Part shown: one piece after another, positions 23,988 through 35,914 of the stretch | Position numbering within the stretch: the first letter of the stretch is position 1 | Layout of the letters: each line of letters begins with the position of its first letter | Origin: Isoetes taiwanensis | Lineage: Eukaryota > Streptophyta > Lycopodiopsida > Isoetales > Isoetaceae | Length of the DNA stretch: 64,000 bases | Direction of reading: 5' to 3' | Assembly: GCA_021234155.1 (NCBI GenBank) | Contig: JAJEKV010000028.1 | Span: 11,486,134-11,550,133, forward strand | Notes under the pieces: generated by a model | The model's input: only the letters and a program-made list of their open reading frames with translations | Told to the model about the DNA's origin: nothing | Databases searched by the model: none | Made by a program: the position numbers and the translations under genes

Positions 23988-26945
23988 GTGGACCTGGGTT
24001 CCATTTGGAAGGATGCCATGATCCATATCTTGGAGGTTGAAGACTCATGGGAGCTGGTAGATCCCACCAGCAATTTGGCTGTGAGTACTGGTGGCTTGGT
24101 CAGGTCTGCTTCAGCAGGGTCTGTGGCAGGAGGAGCTGGTCAATCTTCAACTGCTAGTGCTGGTAGCGGAAGTACAGGTGGTACTACACTTGGTAGCAGT
24201 ACAGGAAAGTCTGTGCAAGCAAAGATCAAGGAGGCACAAGGGATTATTTCCTGTAAGGTTAGTCCTACTATTAGATTGAAACTTAGATCTCTTAGTCCAA
24301 AGGACATGTGGAAGTTTTTGTTGAGTCACTATGAAGAAAAAACATCTTCTCAGTTGGATTTATTAGAGAATGAATTGAGTAACCTGAAACTTAGGGAAGA
24401 TGAGGACGTGGCTGAGTACTTTAATAAATTTGATAATATGATAGCAGATTTGGCAGGGGCAGGCACAGTTATTTCTGAAAGGAGTCAAGTCCTTCAGATT
24501 TCAAGAGCTATTAGTGAGAATGAAAACTTATCCCTATTTGTTAGAAATACATGTAGATCAAAGGAAGAGGCTGAAAATCTTCTCAGAACTGAATGGGAAC
24601 AAAAGAAGATTTTAAGGCAGAGTCAAGAAAATCCTGAAGTTCTATTTGTTAAGAAGAAGGAAAATATTACTTGCTATCATTGTCATGAACAAGGTCATTA
24701 CAAAAGTGAGTGTCCAAAACTGAAGAAAGAAAAAGAATTTAATTGTTTTACTTGTGGAGGAAGGGGACACATGGCAGCTAAATGTCCTACTCCAAAGAAC
24801 TTTGGGAGAGGAAAAGAAAGGGGAGGAAGTTCTGGCAGGGGTCGAGGCAGAAGTATGGAGAGGACATACTTGGCTCAAGAAGTTGTTGAAAAGGACAAAG
24901 CTGATATTGGTAATGATGAAGAGGTAACCAATACTTTTGCTATTGTTCATGAAAATTATGCTGCTGACAAAACTGATCTTCTTGTAGTTGATTCTGGAGC
25001 TGAAAGATCAGTTGTGAAATCAGCTGAGTTGCTTAGAAATTTGTCTAGAGCAAGCTCTAGATAAATTCAAGTTGGCAATGGAGCTTTAACCGAAATACAA
25101 GGCAAAGGACTGTTGCAACTTGAAGACTTGGATGGAAATGTTGTAAATATTGAAGATGTTCTTCGTGTGCCAGTAATCATTAGAAATCTGATTTCTGTGG
25201 GTCAGCTTGTTGACTTAGGCTATCGAGTCAATTTTGACTCAAAAGAATGTAATATGTTCATGAATGAAAAGTTAAAGTTTCGAGCAAAAAGGGTTGGGAA
25301 TCTTTTCCAGATGAGTAGACTTGTAGCAAACAATATAAATCTTGTTCAAGAAAGAAATCTGGAGTTGTGGCACAACAGATTGGCACATTCTCACTCCAAT
25401 AATTTAAGAACATTACACAAACTTGGTATCATAGACTGCAAAGATGAAAAGGAAGAGGATCCAATATGTGAAGGTTATGCAGTTGGAAAACTAAACAGAT
25501 TGCCCTTTAGAAAAAGGGAATCAAAAGCAAGTCAAGTACTAGAACTTATTCATACAGACCTCTATGGTCCCCTGAATGTGAGAAGCAAAACTAATCACAG
25601 ATATTTCATCACATATATTGATGATTATAGTAGAAAATGCAAAGTTTACTGTTTAACAAGAAAATCTCAAGCATTACAAGCATTTAAGCAGTTTGTTGCA
25701 GAAATGGAAAGGGAAATTGGGAAAAAGGTTAAATGTTTAAGATTTGATAGAGGACGAGAATACTTATCTGGGATTCAGGATTTTTTGCATTACTCATGGC
25801 ATAAAAAGGCAGTTGACTTGCAGGCACAGTCCTCAGCAAAATGGAGTGGCTGAGAGAAGAAATAGAACTGTGATGGATGCAGTAAGGGCAATGTTATAAC
25901 ACAGTGGACTACCAAGGAATCTATGGGAAGAAGCTCTGAGAACTGCTGTTCGAGTTCAAAGTATGCTACCCTCTGCAAGTCTCAAAGGTAAGATACCAAA
26001 TTTACTTTGGGATTCTCATGAAAAGTTAGATTTTGATTTGTTCAGATCGTATGGTTGTTTGTGCTTTGTTATACCAGTAGAGTTAAGGAAAAAATTAGAT
26101 GACAAGGCAGAAGTTGGATTTCTTGTTGGCTATGACTCTGAGTCTAAAGGGTACAGGGTTCTAACTCCAGAGAAGCAAACTATTGTTATCAGTAGGGACG
26201 TTATTTTCAATGAGAAGATTGTCTATAAGGATAGATATAAACAGGGGGTTGAAATAAAAGAGCAAACTCCACTCGTAACCAGAACTAAACCAGATTTAGA
26301 CACTGATGAGAATGGAGAAAATATAAATGAGATTGTTCCTACTAATATAGACATTGAAAATGCAGAGATAGACACTGAAAATGCAGAGAAAGTAGATGAG
26401 CCAACATTACCAGTTGCAGAAAATATAGATGAAAATAAAAAGACTGAGGAGATACTTGTTAAGAGGAGAAAAACTCAAGCAGAAAAACTAGTTGAGGAAG
26501 CAAAGCTAGGTGAAATACCATATGGCAGAAATGAACAAGGAAGAAGCAGAAGAATTGAAAAGAAAAAAGAACCAGGTTTTGAGCAGATTATGGCAATTCT
26601 TGAAGATGAACTGATTCCATCAAGTGTTGAAGAGAAAGTGTAGATAAAGACAAGTGGCTAGATGCTATGAAAGATGAATTAAAGTCATTTGAGGAAACTG
26701 GGACTTATGATCTAGTCAGATTAAATGCAGGGAAAAATATTATTGGAAGCAAGTGGGTATTTAGGATCAAAGAAAATTCTGATGGCACTAAAAAATAGAA
26801 AGCAAGACTAGTTGCACAGGGCTTTACTCGAAAGAAAGGTACAGACTATGAGGAAACATATTCTCCAATTGTAAAATGCACTAGTATTAGAGTTCTTTTG
26901 GCAATGGCAAATGCATTGAATTTAATAAGTGTTCAATGCAAATTT
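23988..26945 (+). pseudogene. Ty1/Copia polyprotein, truncated and frameshifted
   Basis: Order gag, protease, integrase, start of reverse transcriptase. Gag (23988 on) has a UBN2-type domain and two zinc knuckles, CYHCHEQGHYKSEC and CFTCGGRGHMAAKC. The protease has VVDSGAERS. A TAA at 25062 breaks the frame. The pre-integrase has LWHNRLAHSH, but the second Cys of the CxxC is Tyr (ICEGYAVGK). The integrase core has HTDLYGP and RFDRGREY. A frameshift near 25790 precedes QQNGVAERRNRT, and an in-frame stop follows DAVRAML. The connection domain runs to a stop at 26641. RT begins WLDAMKDELKSFEE and has SKWVFRIKENSDG but is cut at about 26945, before the YVDD motif. RNase H and the 3' LTR are absent. 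Dead element. Confidence 0.93.
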
Positions 26946-27367
26946 TTTGTTGATTTGTGCAAATCTCATCCAGTTAAGTTGATCAATTGCAAATGCAAAT
27001 GATCATTACTGCCACAAATCTGAACTCGCGGTAAATTGTCATAAAAATATTTGTTGTGCTACAGTATTTTGGTCCATGCCAAATGAACAATGCATTGACC
27101 AAAATTGCAACAGTAACATAGGTTTAAAACATAAATCTTTTACTTCATATAACATATTATAAATGTCAAAGTTTCTTGCTACAGTGTGCTACGATAACGT
27201 AGAGTTAAAACATAAATGTTATACTTCATGTGCACCCAATCTTGCAACTTTTTTAATGAATTTTGCAGATCAAAATCTGTTTACATTCCTCCTCATACTA
27301 TTATATAAAAAATAACAAATAAAATGTTGAATCATTGAACATTAAAAATCAAATGAATGAGATCAAC
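26946..27367. other. AT-rich junction, no gene seen
   Basis: Follows the truncated Copia RT. GCTACAGTAT and CCAAAATTGCAACAGTAAC motifs recall those near 23600, so remnants of LTR or leader sequence are possible, but no alignment is convincing. Confidence 0.4.
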
Positions 27368-28640
27368 TCAATCAAGATTTAGACATTCCAAATTTTGGAA
27401 AATAACATGTCTAATCCGATCCCCTTCTTTCTTCATTCTTTTGTTCATTACCTCAGTCTCAGAGTAGTTGTTCTCTGGCACATCTGGAAGCAATGGCAAG
27501 TAATCAAGTTCAAGCTTTTGCATAATAAAAAAATTCCACAAAACACATGTGGTATGGATAATTTTGGCTGCTCTAACAACATGAATTGGCAATGATTTCA
27601 AAATTCTAAACTTCTCTTTGGTTCAAAGCCATTTTCGACACACACTCTACCTCTGTAAATCCTTTTGTTGAATCTGCCATAGGCATACCCGAGCATCATT
27701 AGGGAAATTGTGACAGTAATATCCTGATCTGTCATTTGCCCTTTACTAATTTTTTTTTACCTCTCATCTGAATTGTTGGACCCTACAATATTTGTTTGGC
27801 AGCTACCCTCTTCTTGTATAATAAACTCTTTCTGAACTGGATTGCATCATGAATAGAACCAGTCCTGTTCACATAAACATTAATGAACAACCTTGAATGA
27901 ATAACTACATCGTGCATAAGGCAAAAATGCCTCTTTTGCCTTGAGTAGTAATCATTACCCTTGTCCTTGCTCCATGGTTTTCTGTACAAATACCCATGGG
28001 AACCATCAACTACTCCAAAGGTATTAGGTATACTTGTAGCATGTTCAAATTCCTTGTTTATGTCTGACAATCTTTGGCATGTTGGTAAGGCAACAAACCT
28101 CTTGTAAAGATGGTCTTAGAAGTCAAAGCAAGAGTTATTTCTGTACAGTAGATTTACCCACATAAAGTCTTTGATCTACATGTAGGGGCATCTCACCGTG
28201 TGCTAAAAAATAAAGAACCATAGCCACTGCTTTTTTGGGATCAACAGGGGATCTAACCTTGAATTCTGGTCTGATTGGGTAAGGGACAATGAGAACAACT
28301 AGTGTCTCGAATGTAGTCCTCTTCATCCGATAGAACTAGTGCCACATATCATCCTCAAATGGGGGAAAGCAGTTCCAAACATGATTATCAATGTCGTCCC
28401 ATTGTGTGATCTACCGTGGATATCCCAAAATCTCCTGGGAGGCCTCTTTAATCTCGAAGAAGTTGCTAACAACAAGGTGGAAGATGCATACATGTAATTT
28501 ATATTGTCTTCTAGCTCTCCATCCTGTTCTAAGATGTCGATTGGATCTTCTTGTCCAATTTCTTGTATTAAATGAAGACAGAAGCTTTGGAAGTCTAATC
28601 CGAGGAGAATGCCATCAAAAGCATGCAATCATGCCAAGCA
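27368..28640 (-). pseudogene. PIF/Harbinger transposase, broken copy
   Basis: Four minus-strand pieces in order match the copy at 421-1830. They are an N-terminal part with LLGLDFQSFCLHLIQE and SRLKRPPRRFW (28323-28628); FETLVVLIVPYPIRP to AVAMVLYFLAHGEMPLHV (28135-28326); the catalytic part with GVVDGSHGYLYRKP and GSIHDAIQFRKS (27783-28070); and a C-terminus with VRAAKIIHTTCVLWNFF and MKKEGDRIRHVIFQNLE (27368-27601). Frameshifts separate the pieces and the GDSAYP block is decayed. It pairs divergently with the Myb-like gene that starts at 29420. Confidence 0.9.
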
Positions 28641-29419
28641 TTATCAGGTCCATATGCATTGAAGTATTGTAGCTAAGGGAAAAAAACTCCAATTCTAAGA
28701 CCGGGATTGAGTGAAAATGAGGTCTGCATTCAAAATATGGGATTCTAGAAACTAAAAAACAGAAAACTGGGATAATCCAAAACTCAAAATTTGAAATGTG
28801 GGATAATTCAAGGTTGCTTTACGGCCAAGGAAGAGATGCAAAGAAAATTCGGTGGAGCGATCTCAAAAATCTGGTCAAACAGAGCTTAACAGGCCCGTTA
28901 GGGATATCTCTCACTGAATATGATATTTAAAATAAAACATGCATGACATGCATGTGGCAAGCGCAAGAAACCTTGGCCACATGCTTAAGGAGAGAGCATG
29001 AGAGATTATGTAAGAGATGAAATGGGAGGAGAGACAATGAGAGACATGCAAGAGTCCACTAGATGCGAGATTTTGCTTAGTGGACTCTCGCATTTAGAGA
29101 CAATTCACCCTTAATAGCTGTTAGAGGTATTCCCATTATTGCCTGGGCCGTTAAGGGTAACGGCCCTAAACATTTTTGGAGGCAATTTTGGGAGGTCGAA
29201 ACTTTCGAGCTTAATTCCATCCCTCTTCAAGGAGTGGGCTCCAAGAAGTGCATATCCAAATTCTTCACTTCAAGAATTGCATTCGCGTCTAACGGCAAAC
29301 TGGTGAGTTTTTCTTGCATTTCTTTTAGTGAATTTGCTGAATTTTATTGAATCTTAGGTTATTGCCTCATTCCTATTTCCATTGATCCTTCATAACTCAG
29401 GTCGAAGATCATGATAAAG
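28641..29419. other. Harbinger inter-gene spacer
   Basis: Equivalent of 13761-14570 in the sister element (shared GGCCACATGCTTAAGGA, GAGAGACAATGAGAG and TAACGGCCCTAAA blocks). Probably the divergent promoter region. Confidence 0.5.
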
Positions 29420-31219
29420 GCCACTAAATCTCCATTGCTAGTTGCTGCAAAGCCTTTCCATTAGAGGTCTTTTGGGATCAAATAAGGGCCTTCTAAGAAA
29501 ATGCCATGTCATAATGCCGAACCTGTAGCCTTGGGCAAAAAGCCACCTCGAACCTATAAAGGCGTTTTGACCTATTAATGATTGCTTTTAACTTTATTAA
29601 TAAAAAAAAAGACAATAATAACAGACGCGTCAAAAAATTGGGGAAAAAATTGACGCGCCAAAAATTGATGCTCTTGAACCTTAAGAAGTAGGAAGCTCTA
29701 AGAAACAACATCAGAAATCAGAAGGAGGCTCCAGGAATCAAAAGATTTGATAATTTTATATGCATTAGCGAAGCATCAAACCCCCTACATATCCAAACCC
29801 GCAGTAGGGTTTCACCGAATAAAGCTATGGTTTGATCCATTTGGAGATATGGAGCAACAAGAGCAAAAGCCAGCCAGTCCCAGTTGAGAATGATCCTGTT
29901 GGGAAAAGCAGGTAAGGACGACTCTATTTTTGTTTGCTAAAGGAAGAAAAATAGGGGGAAAGGTACTATGTTCAAAAACAAAGAACCCACATCTGTTTAT
30001 CGATGTTGAGCAGGCTTATATGGCCTCAATTTGGACGTGCTCCTGTGTTTCATTATGTTAAAAAAATGGAGACGTGCATAACTGAGGCAGGAAGCCAACC
30101 GAGCTTGTTTGAATGGGACTGTAGCGGTGAATCCAGCTGGTCTTATTTCAACGGGACCACAATGGTGAGTCTAGGATGCATCCAACAAGGATTCATTTGG
30201 TGCTGTCAACAAGGAAAAATCTAGTCTTTTCCTGCGCCTGTTCTTCGAGATACGATATTCATAAGCTTCCCTAATACTTTCTATTTTTGCACTACCACAT
30301 TTTTCTATCCCTATTTGGTCGATTCAAAACCTGTTCATTACGACTCCGTGCATTGTCCTTTCAAATCTTATAGTTCATATGTTTCATTATGTTAAAAAAA
30401 TGGAGACATGCATAGCCTAATGGATATGATCAGACATGGTATGAAACTGCTACTTGGAGAAGCCATCTGGTAGATGGTTCAGTTTATAGAGGGCATCTTG
30501 TTTTGCTTGGTAGTGCTGGGCTTTGTGGATTTGCAGCTTTTTTAGTAAAGAAAAAAGTATGGATATCAATGTGGCAATGATAGGAGTGTATGCTGGAAAG
30601 AAATGAAGAAGACTTGAGGGCAGGAATGGATTCTAGGGAGGATTTTGCACGTCTAATATGCTTGAAAACATTTGTTCAAAGGGGAAATTTTGCAGTTTGA
30701 CAAATTTCATAGAACCTTTTTAATGTACAGAGAATCAAACAGGCCTTGGAAAGCCAAATATTTGCGAAGGGAAAGATCTGGTATGCAACATCTATTTTTC
30801 TTCTTTAAAATAATTAATTTGAGGCGCGATATGCAATAACTGGATTGTATCGTGGTAATTTTTGCATTATGCTTTTCAACTCCAATATATTAGGCCACAA
30901 TTGTGCTACATATCCAATAAGTGTAGCTTTCATTATTTCTTTGCAAATAAATGGATGATATTAATTGTATTCTTGTTTGTTCTCCTAAGACATATTTTAT
31001 GCAAGAATGAAGCTTCAAACACTCTTTTGCTGCAATTGACCAGCCCTGTTATGTTATATAGCACTGTAAACAACTCATATCATGATGAATGGTTAACTCT
31101 GGGTTCAAATTCCAGACCAAAGCTATCGCTCCACCCAGGAATTTCATACACATGAATTGGATGCACAACTATCCAAAAAATTGCAGTTGCTCTTCTCATT
31201 ATCTATTCTAAATGTACAC

Positions 31220-31277
31220 CTGTTTTGTTTTGTTTTGTTTTGTTTTGTTTTGTTTTGTTTTGTTTTGTTTTGTTTTG
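31220..31277. repeat. (TTTTG)n microsatellite
   Basis: About eleven perfect TTTTG units. Confidence 0.95.
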
Positions 31278-31332
31278 CTTATATTCGCAACATCAACTCA
31301 TCCAAGTGTCAAGTAACGTTGTTTGTTTTTGG

Positions 31333-31686
31333 CCCCGAAGGGGCAAAAAAATGTTTTAACATATAACACAAACCATTACATTACACGCATTAAAATTAAT
31401 TTCCCCCTTAAACCCCCTTTTGTTTGGGTGCATATTCCACACGGGGGTGACGTAGGGCAGCGAGAGCAATTATGTTTCGCACGTACAAAATCAACACCAT
31501 ATAGTATATTGCTTGAAATCTTATAGTATTTTGCAAATCTTGTTATACAGTATAACAAATTCTGTACATCCATACCCCACAAACGAGGAACTTTGTGTAC
31601 GGTGTAGATTAAGGAATAAGGGGTGAATATGCCTATCCAACAGCTCTCGTTGCCCGGAGTCACCCCCGTGTGAATATGCACCCACA
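31333..31686. mobile_element. truncated copy of the foldback element
   Basis: Matches 48589-48955 (and 61063-61430), including CCCTTAAACCCCCTTTTG, GGTGCATATTC.ACACGGGGG and CCATACCCCACAAACGAGG. The right arm is cut after GTGTGAATATGCACCC. Confidence 0.8.
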
Positions 31687-32004
31687 GAAATATGCTGAAG
31701 ATTATGGTCACAGAGCTGTTTCATTCTCCTGCTGAAACTGTAAGGCTTTCCTTTTTATTTACAGAACGTTCTGCATCTTCTGATGTTACAAAGAGTTGTA
31801 AATCTTGACATAAATATTGAAGGTCAAGCTTGTTCAAAATTATCCCAGTCAGTTTTATACAGGGAGATCTTAACAGAGGTGTTTAGTGATTTTGATTCAG
31901 TGATTGGGCGAACCCATCCCGCTTTGACCGAAAGGATTCTGAAATATTCTCAATGGCGTCCTCGAGTAGAGAAGAAAAAAAGGAGGACAAAAAGCCAATG
32001 GTAA

Positions 32005-32744
32005 CTACTGTGCGAAACGCATGTGTTCTTTGCTTAAGGGCTCATTCATATTCGCATCGTGGCTATGGTGGTGTTATTAAGTGCTCCCATTAAACTAATA
32101 GCTTTTTATTTGACATTTTATATAAGACATACACAAAATAACAAACAATGCAATGTTTACAAGCCAAAAATGTAAGCATAGAATATGCAAATAAAATTAA
32201 CATTGTAATTAGAAATGATCTTCAAACTTGTATGCACATTGTACATTGATTCACTACGATAGTTACCTCTAGTTTTTCCTAGTACATTGCAAAAAAAATC
32301 CACAAAATGGAATGTCAAGATTTGCTTTTTTTTTTTTCTTGACCCAAAAGAGGGAATTGAGGGCGGGAATTGAGGGTAGAAGGGTGGGAATTGAGGGCAG
32401 GAGCAAAGGTCATTATTGTTTCTGTCCTATCTGACACCCACACCAAAGGCACGTGCATTGCCGAACCTACCTATAGATGACACCTTGAAAGCACTTAAGA
32501 GGCTCGATATAAAAACTCTGTACAAGCTCACTTTTCCATTGGCCACACGTTCTGGGAAAGGACTCGCGAGAGACACAAAACCGGAGAATGCTGCTGTGAG
32601 AAGACGCCGATAACCAGGCGGAAAACGACAATGGCCTAATATAGGCGCTCGTCCTTTCCCAGAATGGCGATCCGATGGCTCGGATCGATGGGATTTTCTG
32701 ACATGGCATAGAGTTGTGGCCCTTATTTGATCACATATATCCTC
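32005..32744. other. right end of the 3.3 kb element, no gene recognised
   Basis: Contains a short GGGAATTGAGGG repeat (32352-32405) and a frame from 32416 (65 codons, no recognisable product) before the right inverted end. Confidence 0.45.
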
Positions 32745-33400
32745 TAATGACCCCCCTAGGACCGAAAAAATGGCTCCAAGAAGAACAAAGAAGATGATTG
32801 GATCACCAGTTTGTTGCTATTGAGATTTTGAACCTTCTAATGCATTGAATTGCAATTTCATATGAAGAAAGAAGGATCAGCAAGAAGAGAAATTACCAGA
32901 AGTCCAATAGAAGTCTCCTCCAAATGAATTGGGTATGGTTGTACACGAAAGCAGTTCGATTGCTATAAAACTGGCCAAGAAGAGGAAAACCCCTATGAAT
33001 TGGTCAGATAATGCAATTTCTACCATGCTTGCACTGATGAAGGAGTACAAGGTTCATAATAACGGAAGTATTAACCTCTCTTACAAGCCAATATAGAGAG
33101 ATTATATTAAAATTGCAAGTTATAGTCCAGGGTCTGGAAGAACTTAGATAGTTGAAAAATAAATGGGATAAATTACAGATAGAATTTAGAGATGAGAAAG
33201 AAGCATCCCAAAGAATAGAGGGGCAAAACCATCTAATTGGCCATGGTTTGATATGATGGAAGATCTTAAGCATGGAGTAACTAATGAAAGGGACAAATTT
33301 GATGCAGGAGATGATGGGGAATTTGGACCAAAGGCACTTGAGGATGCTGGAATGTGCTTTTTTAACTCCTTTGAACTCTACCTTCACTTACATCTGATTA

Positions 33401-34089
33401 ACTATGCTTGTTACAGGTTTATAAGATGATTCAGGGTCACTGGGGGCAAGTTTTAGCTTTCAAGTGATTTCTTAGGAACGTTATGCAAGCATTTCAAAGA
33501 TTTAGAATATTGTGCCATCTTCACTTAGCATGTAGCAGAAAGTAGTGTTATCAGTTTGGTGTATGTGTGTAACAGTGCGATCCTGCTCTTTTTGAGCTAA
33601 TATTTTGTAACAAAATTCATTCATATAAATATTGTTGTTTTTTCGTACACTTTCTTGCCAAGTTTAGTTTTTTTATGAATCTGTAGCTTAAAAAGCATTC
33701 ATAATACACAATAGCTCATACTCTCACACATTTAATGCATAACAAATTTCATTCTCATATTCAACTACTGGAAATGAGCATTTTGAGTATGCAGAGTTGA
33801 CCTCCATTGATCAAAACCTTCTAAACCATTTATCTGACCTAAATAAAAATTTCACACGCAGTTTCACAAAATCATCTACTCTGCATTGCAAAAAAAATAT
33901 ATAAGGAAAGTAAAATATCTAGAACTGAGATTGAATTGAATCAAAGCAGTTTTTCCCATGAATGGGAAAGCAGTTACATTGAAATGTAAGTGGTGAATTG
34001 CAATCTGACATTTCAGATTGTGACAATGAATGAATAAAAGTATGTGAAGAAGAAATTCCAGAAATGTAGAAACATTTAAATACAAGTCA
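33401..34089. other. AT-rich, no gene seen
   Basis: 3' flank of the Myb-like remnant; no supported coding blocks. Confidence 0.5.
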
Positions 34090-34560
34090 AGCTTGATTTC
34101 TGCCATCCCTGTTTTAGTAGATGGGATGTCTGACCGTGTCTCCCTTCTTCATTTTCTTGTTCATTTCTTCAGTCTCATAATAGTTTATATCTGGCAAGTC
34201 AGTTTTCAAGGGCATCTCCATAGGACTTTCCTAGAACACATGTGGCATGAATGATCTTTGCTGCCCCACCAACATGAATAGGCAAAGCCTTGATCCTGAA
34301 TTTTTCTTTTACATCCCAAAACCATTCTTTACACATATTCTAACCTTAGCAAATCCTCTTGTTAAACTTACCAAAGGACCTGTGCCATCTAGAAAAACCT
34401 TTATTAAGAGCCTTCTACTCGGATGTGTTGAATCACCTAACAACATTCGCAGAATATTCACTATCACATCTGCATTAAGAATCTCACCTTCTCCTCTTAA
34501 TTTTCTTGCCATTTATTTGGACAATAAGCGAGAATGGTGCCTCCATGAACAGAGTATTCC
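34090..34560 (-). pseudogene. PIF/Harbinger transposase, C-terminal fragment
   Basis: The minus-strand frame at 34309-34512 has LLGDSTHPSRRLLIKVFLDG, equivalent to FGDSAYPSRPF with its second catalytic Asp, and ends in NGFGM, the region of the third residue. After a break, DLPDINYYETEEMNKKMKK at about 34100-34200 matches the C-terminus of the other copies. It is a separate fragment from the 27-28 kb copy, which already has its own C-terminus. Confidence 0.75.
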
Positions 34561-34679
34561 CCTGCGAAAAAAACCAAGGTATATAGATCGTGGAAATGGA
34601 TCTATGCTGGTTTATGCCAGATTTATATTTTACAGGTTCTAATTTGAACGAATTTGCACTTAAAATCATCTGACCCCGA

Positions 34680-35342
34680 CTGTATACAGAGTTCGAAATA
34701 ATGGTGGATTACTTGTTGTGGGGTTGCTCTCTTGCTTCAATGTTCTTTGCATCTCTGTATCCGTGCAGCTCTTTTGGATTCTGCACATTAGATTGAACGT
34801 GTTTTTGTCTGATCTACAACAATCTATTATCTAGTATAATGCCAGCTTGCTCAAGGAAAATTTGCCCATTCTTGCATGATCAGAAGGAATGTCAGTAGTT
34901 GGGTTGTTCGGTGCTGTTATCGTGCTTAAATTGCTTCCTTTTTTGTTTTTAACTCTAAATGCCTGACTAGAGTTATTTGAAAACTCATCTATTTTCCCAC
35001 ATCTACTGCCTTGTTGTTTCTACTTGACTAACGAAGCATGGATTTGAAGCCCAAAATCTGCTCTCAATGTACGTAGTCAGTATGCAATTTGCAAACCTGA
35101 TAGAACATGAAATTTGACTGATTTGTACAAAGACATGGCACAATTCTACTCACGAGGACGACTATTCATGCCTCTGTTCTGCGAAGTTTTATATTTTATT
35201 TTCATAAAATCGACCCATAGATCTTTCACAAAAAATTAAATGTCTTAAATCTTCAAATTTGACCTTAAATCTTTAAATCTGACAAAGGAGGAACATGGGC
35301 TAGAAGGAAAAAAATAATAATAGAAGGCACATGGTGTTGGAA
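34680..35342. other. no gene seen
   Basis: Low-complexity AT-rich sequence with short TTAAATCTT repeats at 35235-35280. Nothing recognisable. Confidence 0.5.
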
Positions 35343-35410
35343 TGTTGGAGTATCTGTAATGGGCGCACATGAAGAATGACTCAATGGAAGAGTGCTAAAA
35401 GCCCATCAAA

Positions 35411-35482
35411 GGGCCAATAGATTAGTGGTGAAGCACTTGGCTTGCAAGCAAAAGGTCTTGGATTCAATATCCAGCCTATCCA
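35411..35482 (+). other. tRNA-Ala-like segment in LTR 1 (diverged)
   Basis: Aligned to the segment in LTR 2, with a damaged A-box (TAGATTAGTGG) and B-box (GGATTCAATATCC). The anticodon-loop-like CTTGCAA is kept. Confidence 0.7.
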
Positions 35483-35842
35483 TCCAATCATAGGAGGCTC
35501 ATTTTTCAACATGGTATCAGAATCATGATTCCAAGTAAAGGGTGCTTATCTGGACCGGGATAGTCCTCAATGGTGTAGGGGCATGGTCCCAAGTAAAGGG
35601 TGTTTATCTGCACCGGGATAGTCCTCAATGGTGTAGGGGTGAAAATGAGCAAAGCTTGGCCAGTGAGAGCTCAACTCTCGCAGTGGTGGTGGTGTTGTTC
35701 AAGGAGGGGAGCTTGTGGATTGTGGTGAAGGTTGGAATGGATTTGTTTTTTTTTTTTGGGGGGGGGGGATGGGAATGTTGGAGTATGTTTAATGGGCACA
35801 AGTGAAGAATGCCTATTTGAAGAGTGCCGAAAGCCTATCAAA

Positions 35843-35914
35843 GGGCCAATAGCTCAGTGGTAGAGTACTTGGCTTGCAAGCAAGAGGTCTTGGATTCGAT
35901 CCCCAGCCTATCTA
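35843..35914 (+). other. tRNA-Ala-like segment in LTR 2 with Pol III boxes
   Basis: Has TAGCTCAGTGG (a full match to the A-box consensus), a loop CTTGCAA giving anticodon TGC (Ala), and GGATTCGATCCCC (close to the B-box). D- and anticodon-arm pairing is plausible but the acceptor stem does not pair well, so it is not a functional tRNA gene. Confidence 0.75.

Larger units (their letters stand above)
29850..32004 (+). pseudogene. captured or transduced multi-exon gene, unrecognised
   Basis: Exon-like blocks with GT-AG sites: 29850-29911 (starts MEQQEQKPA; donor GTAAGG), 30014-30164 (FHYVKKMETCITEAGSQPS, SLFEWDCSGESSWSYFNG; donor GTGAGT), 30416-30556 (TWYETATWRSHLVDGSVY, then the hydrophobic GHLVLLGSAGLCGFAAFLV; donor GTATGG), and 31765-32004 (last exon, VLYREILTEVFSDFDSVIG, ILKYSQWRPRVEKKKRR, stop TAA). 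The first block needs a one-base shift to stay open. The third block suggests a single membrane segment. The family is not recognised. All blocks lie inside the 3.3 kb inverted-repeat element. Confidence 0.5.
29461..32744. mobile_element. 3.3 kb inverted-repeat element carrying gene exons
   Basis: Inverted ends of about 55 bp at roughly 75-80% identity. The left end has CATTAGAGG, GATCAAATAAGGGCC and ATGCCATGTCA; the right end has the complement of all three in the same order. The insertion interrupts the Harbinger Myb-like gene, and the sister copy lacks it. It carries at least four exon-like blocks in one orientation and a copy of a foldback repeat. No transposase was seen, so it looks like a gene-transducing (Pack-type) non-autonomous element. 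The target duplication is not clear. Confidence 0.65.
29420..33400 (+). pseudogene. Harbinger Myb/SANT-like gene split by a 3.3 kb insertion
   Basis: The first part (ATG 29420, reading MIKATKSPLLVAAKPF) aligns with 14571-14612. The rest resumes at about 32750 (GGACCGAAAAAATGG, aligned with 14623 on) and contains NAISTMLALMKEYKVHNNGS, matching NAIGTMLSLMKEYKVHNNGN at 14871. Stops and frameshifts follow. The sister copy at 14571 acts as the empty site and places the insertion at 29461-32744. Confidence 0.75.

Noticed and set aside
35843-35914. Functional tRNA-Ala gene
   Set aside because: The acceptor stem does not pair, the segment is part of an LTR, and its sister LTR carries a decayed copy.
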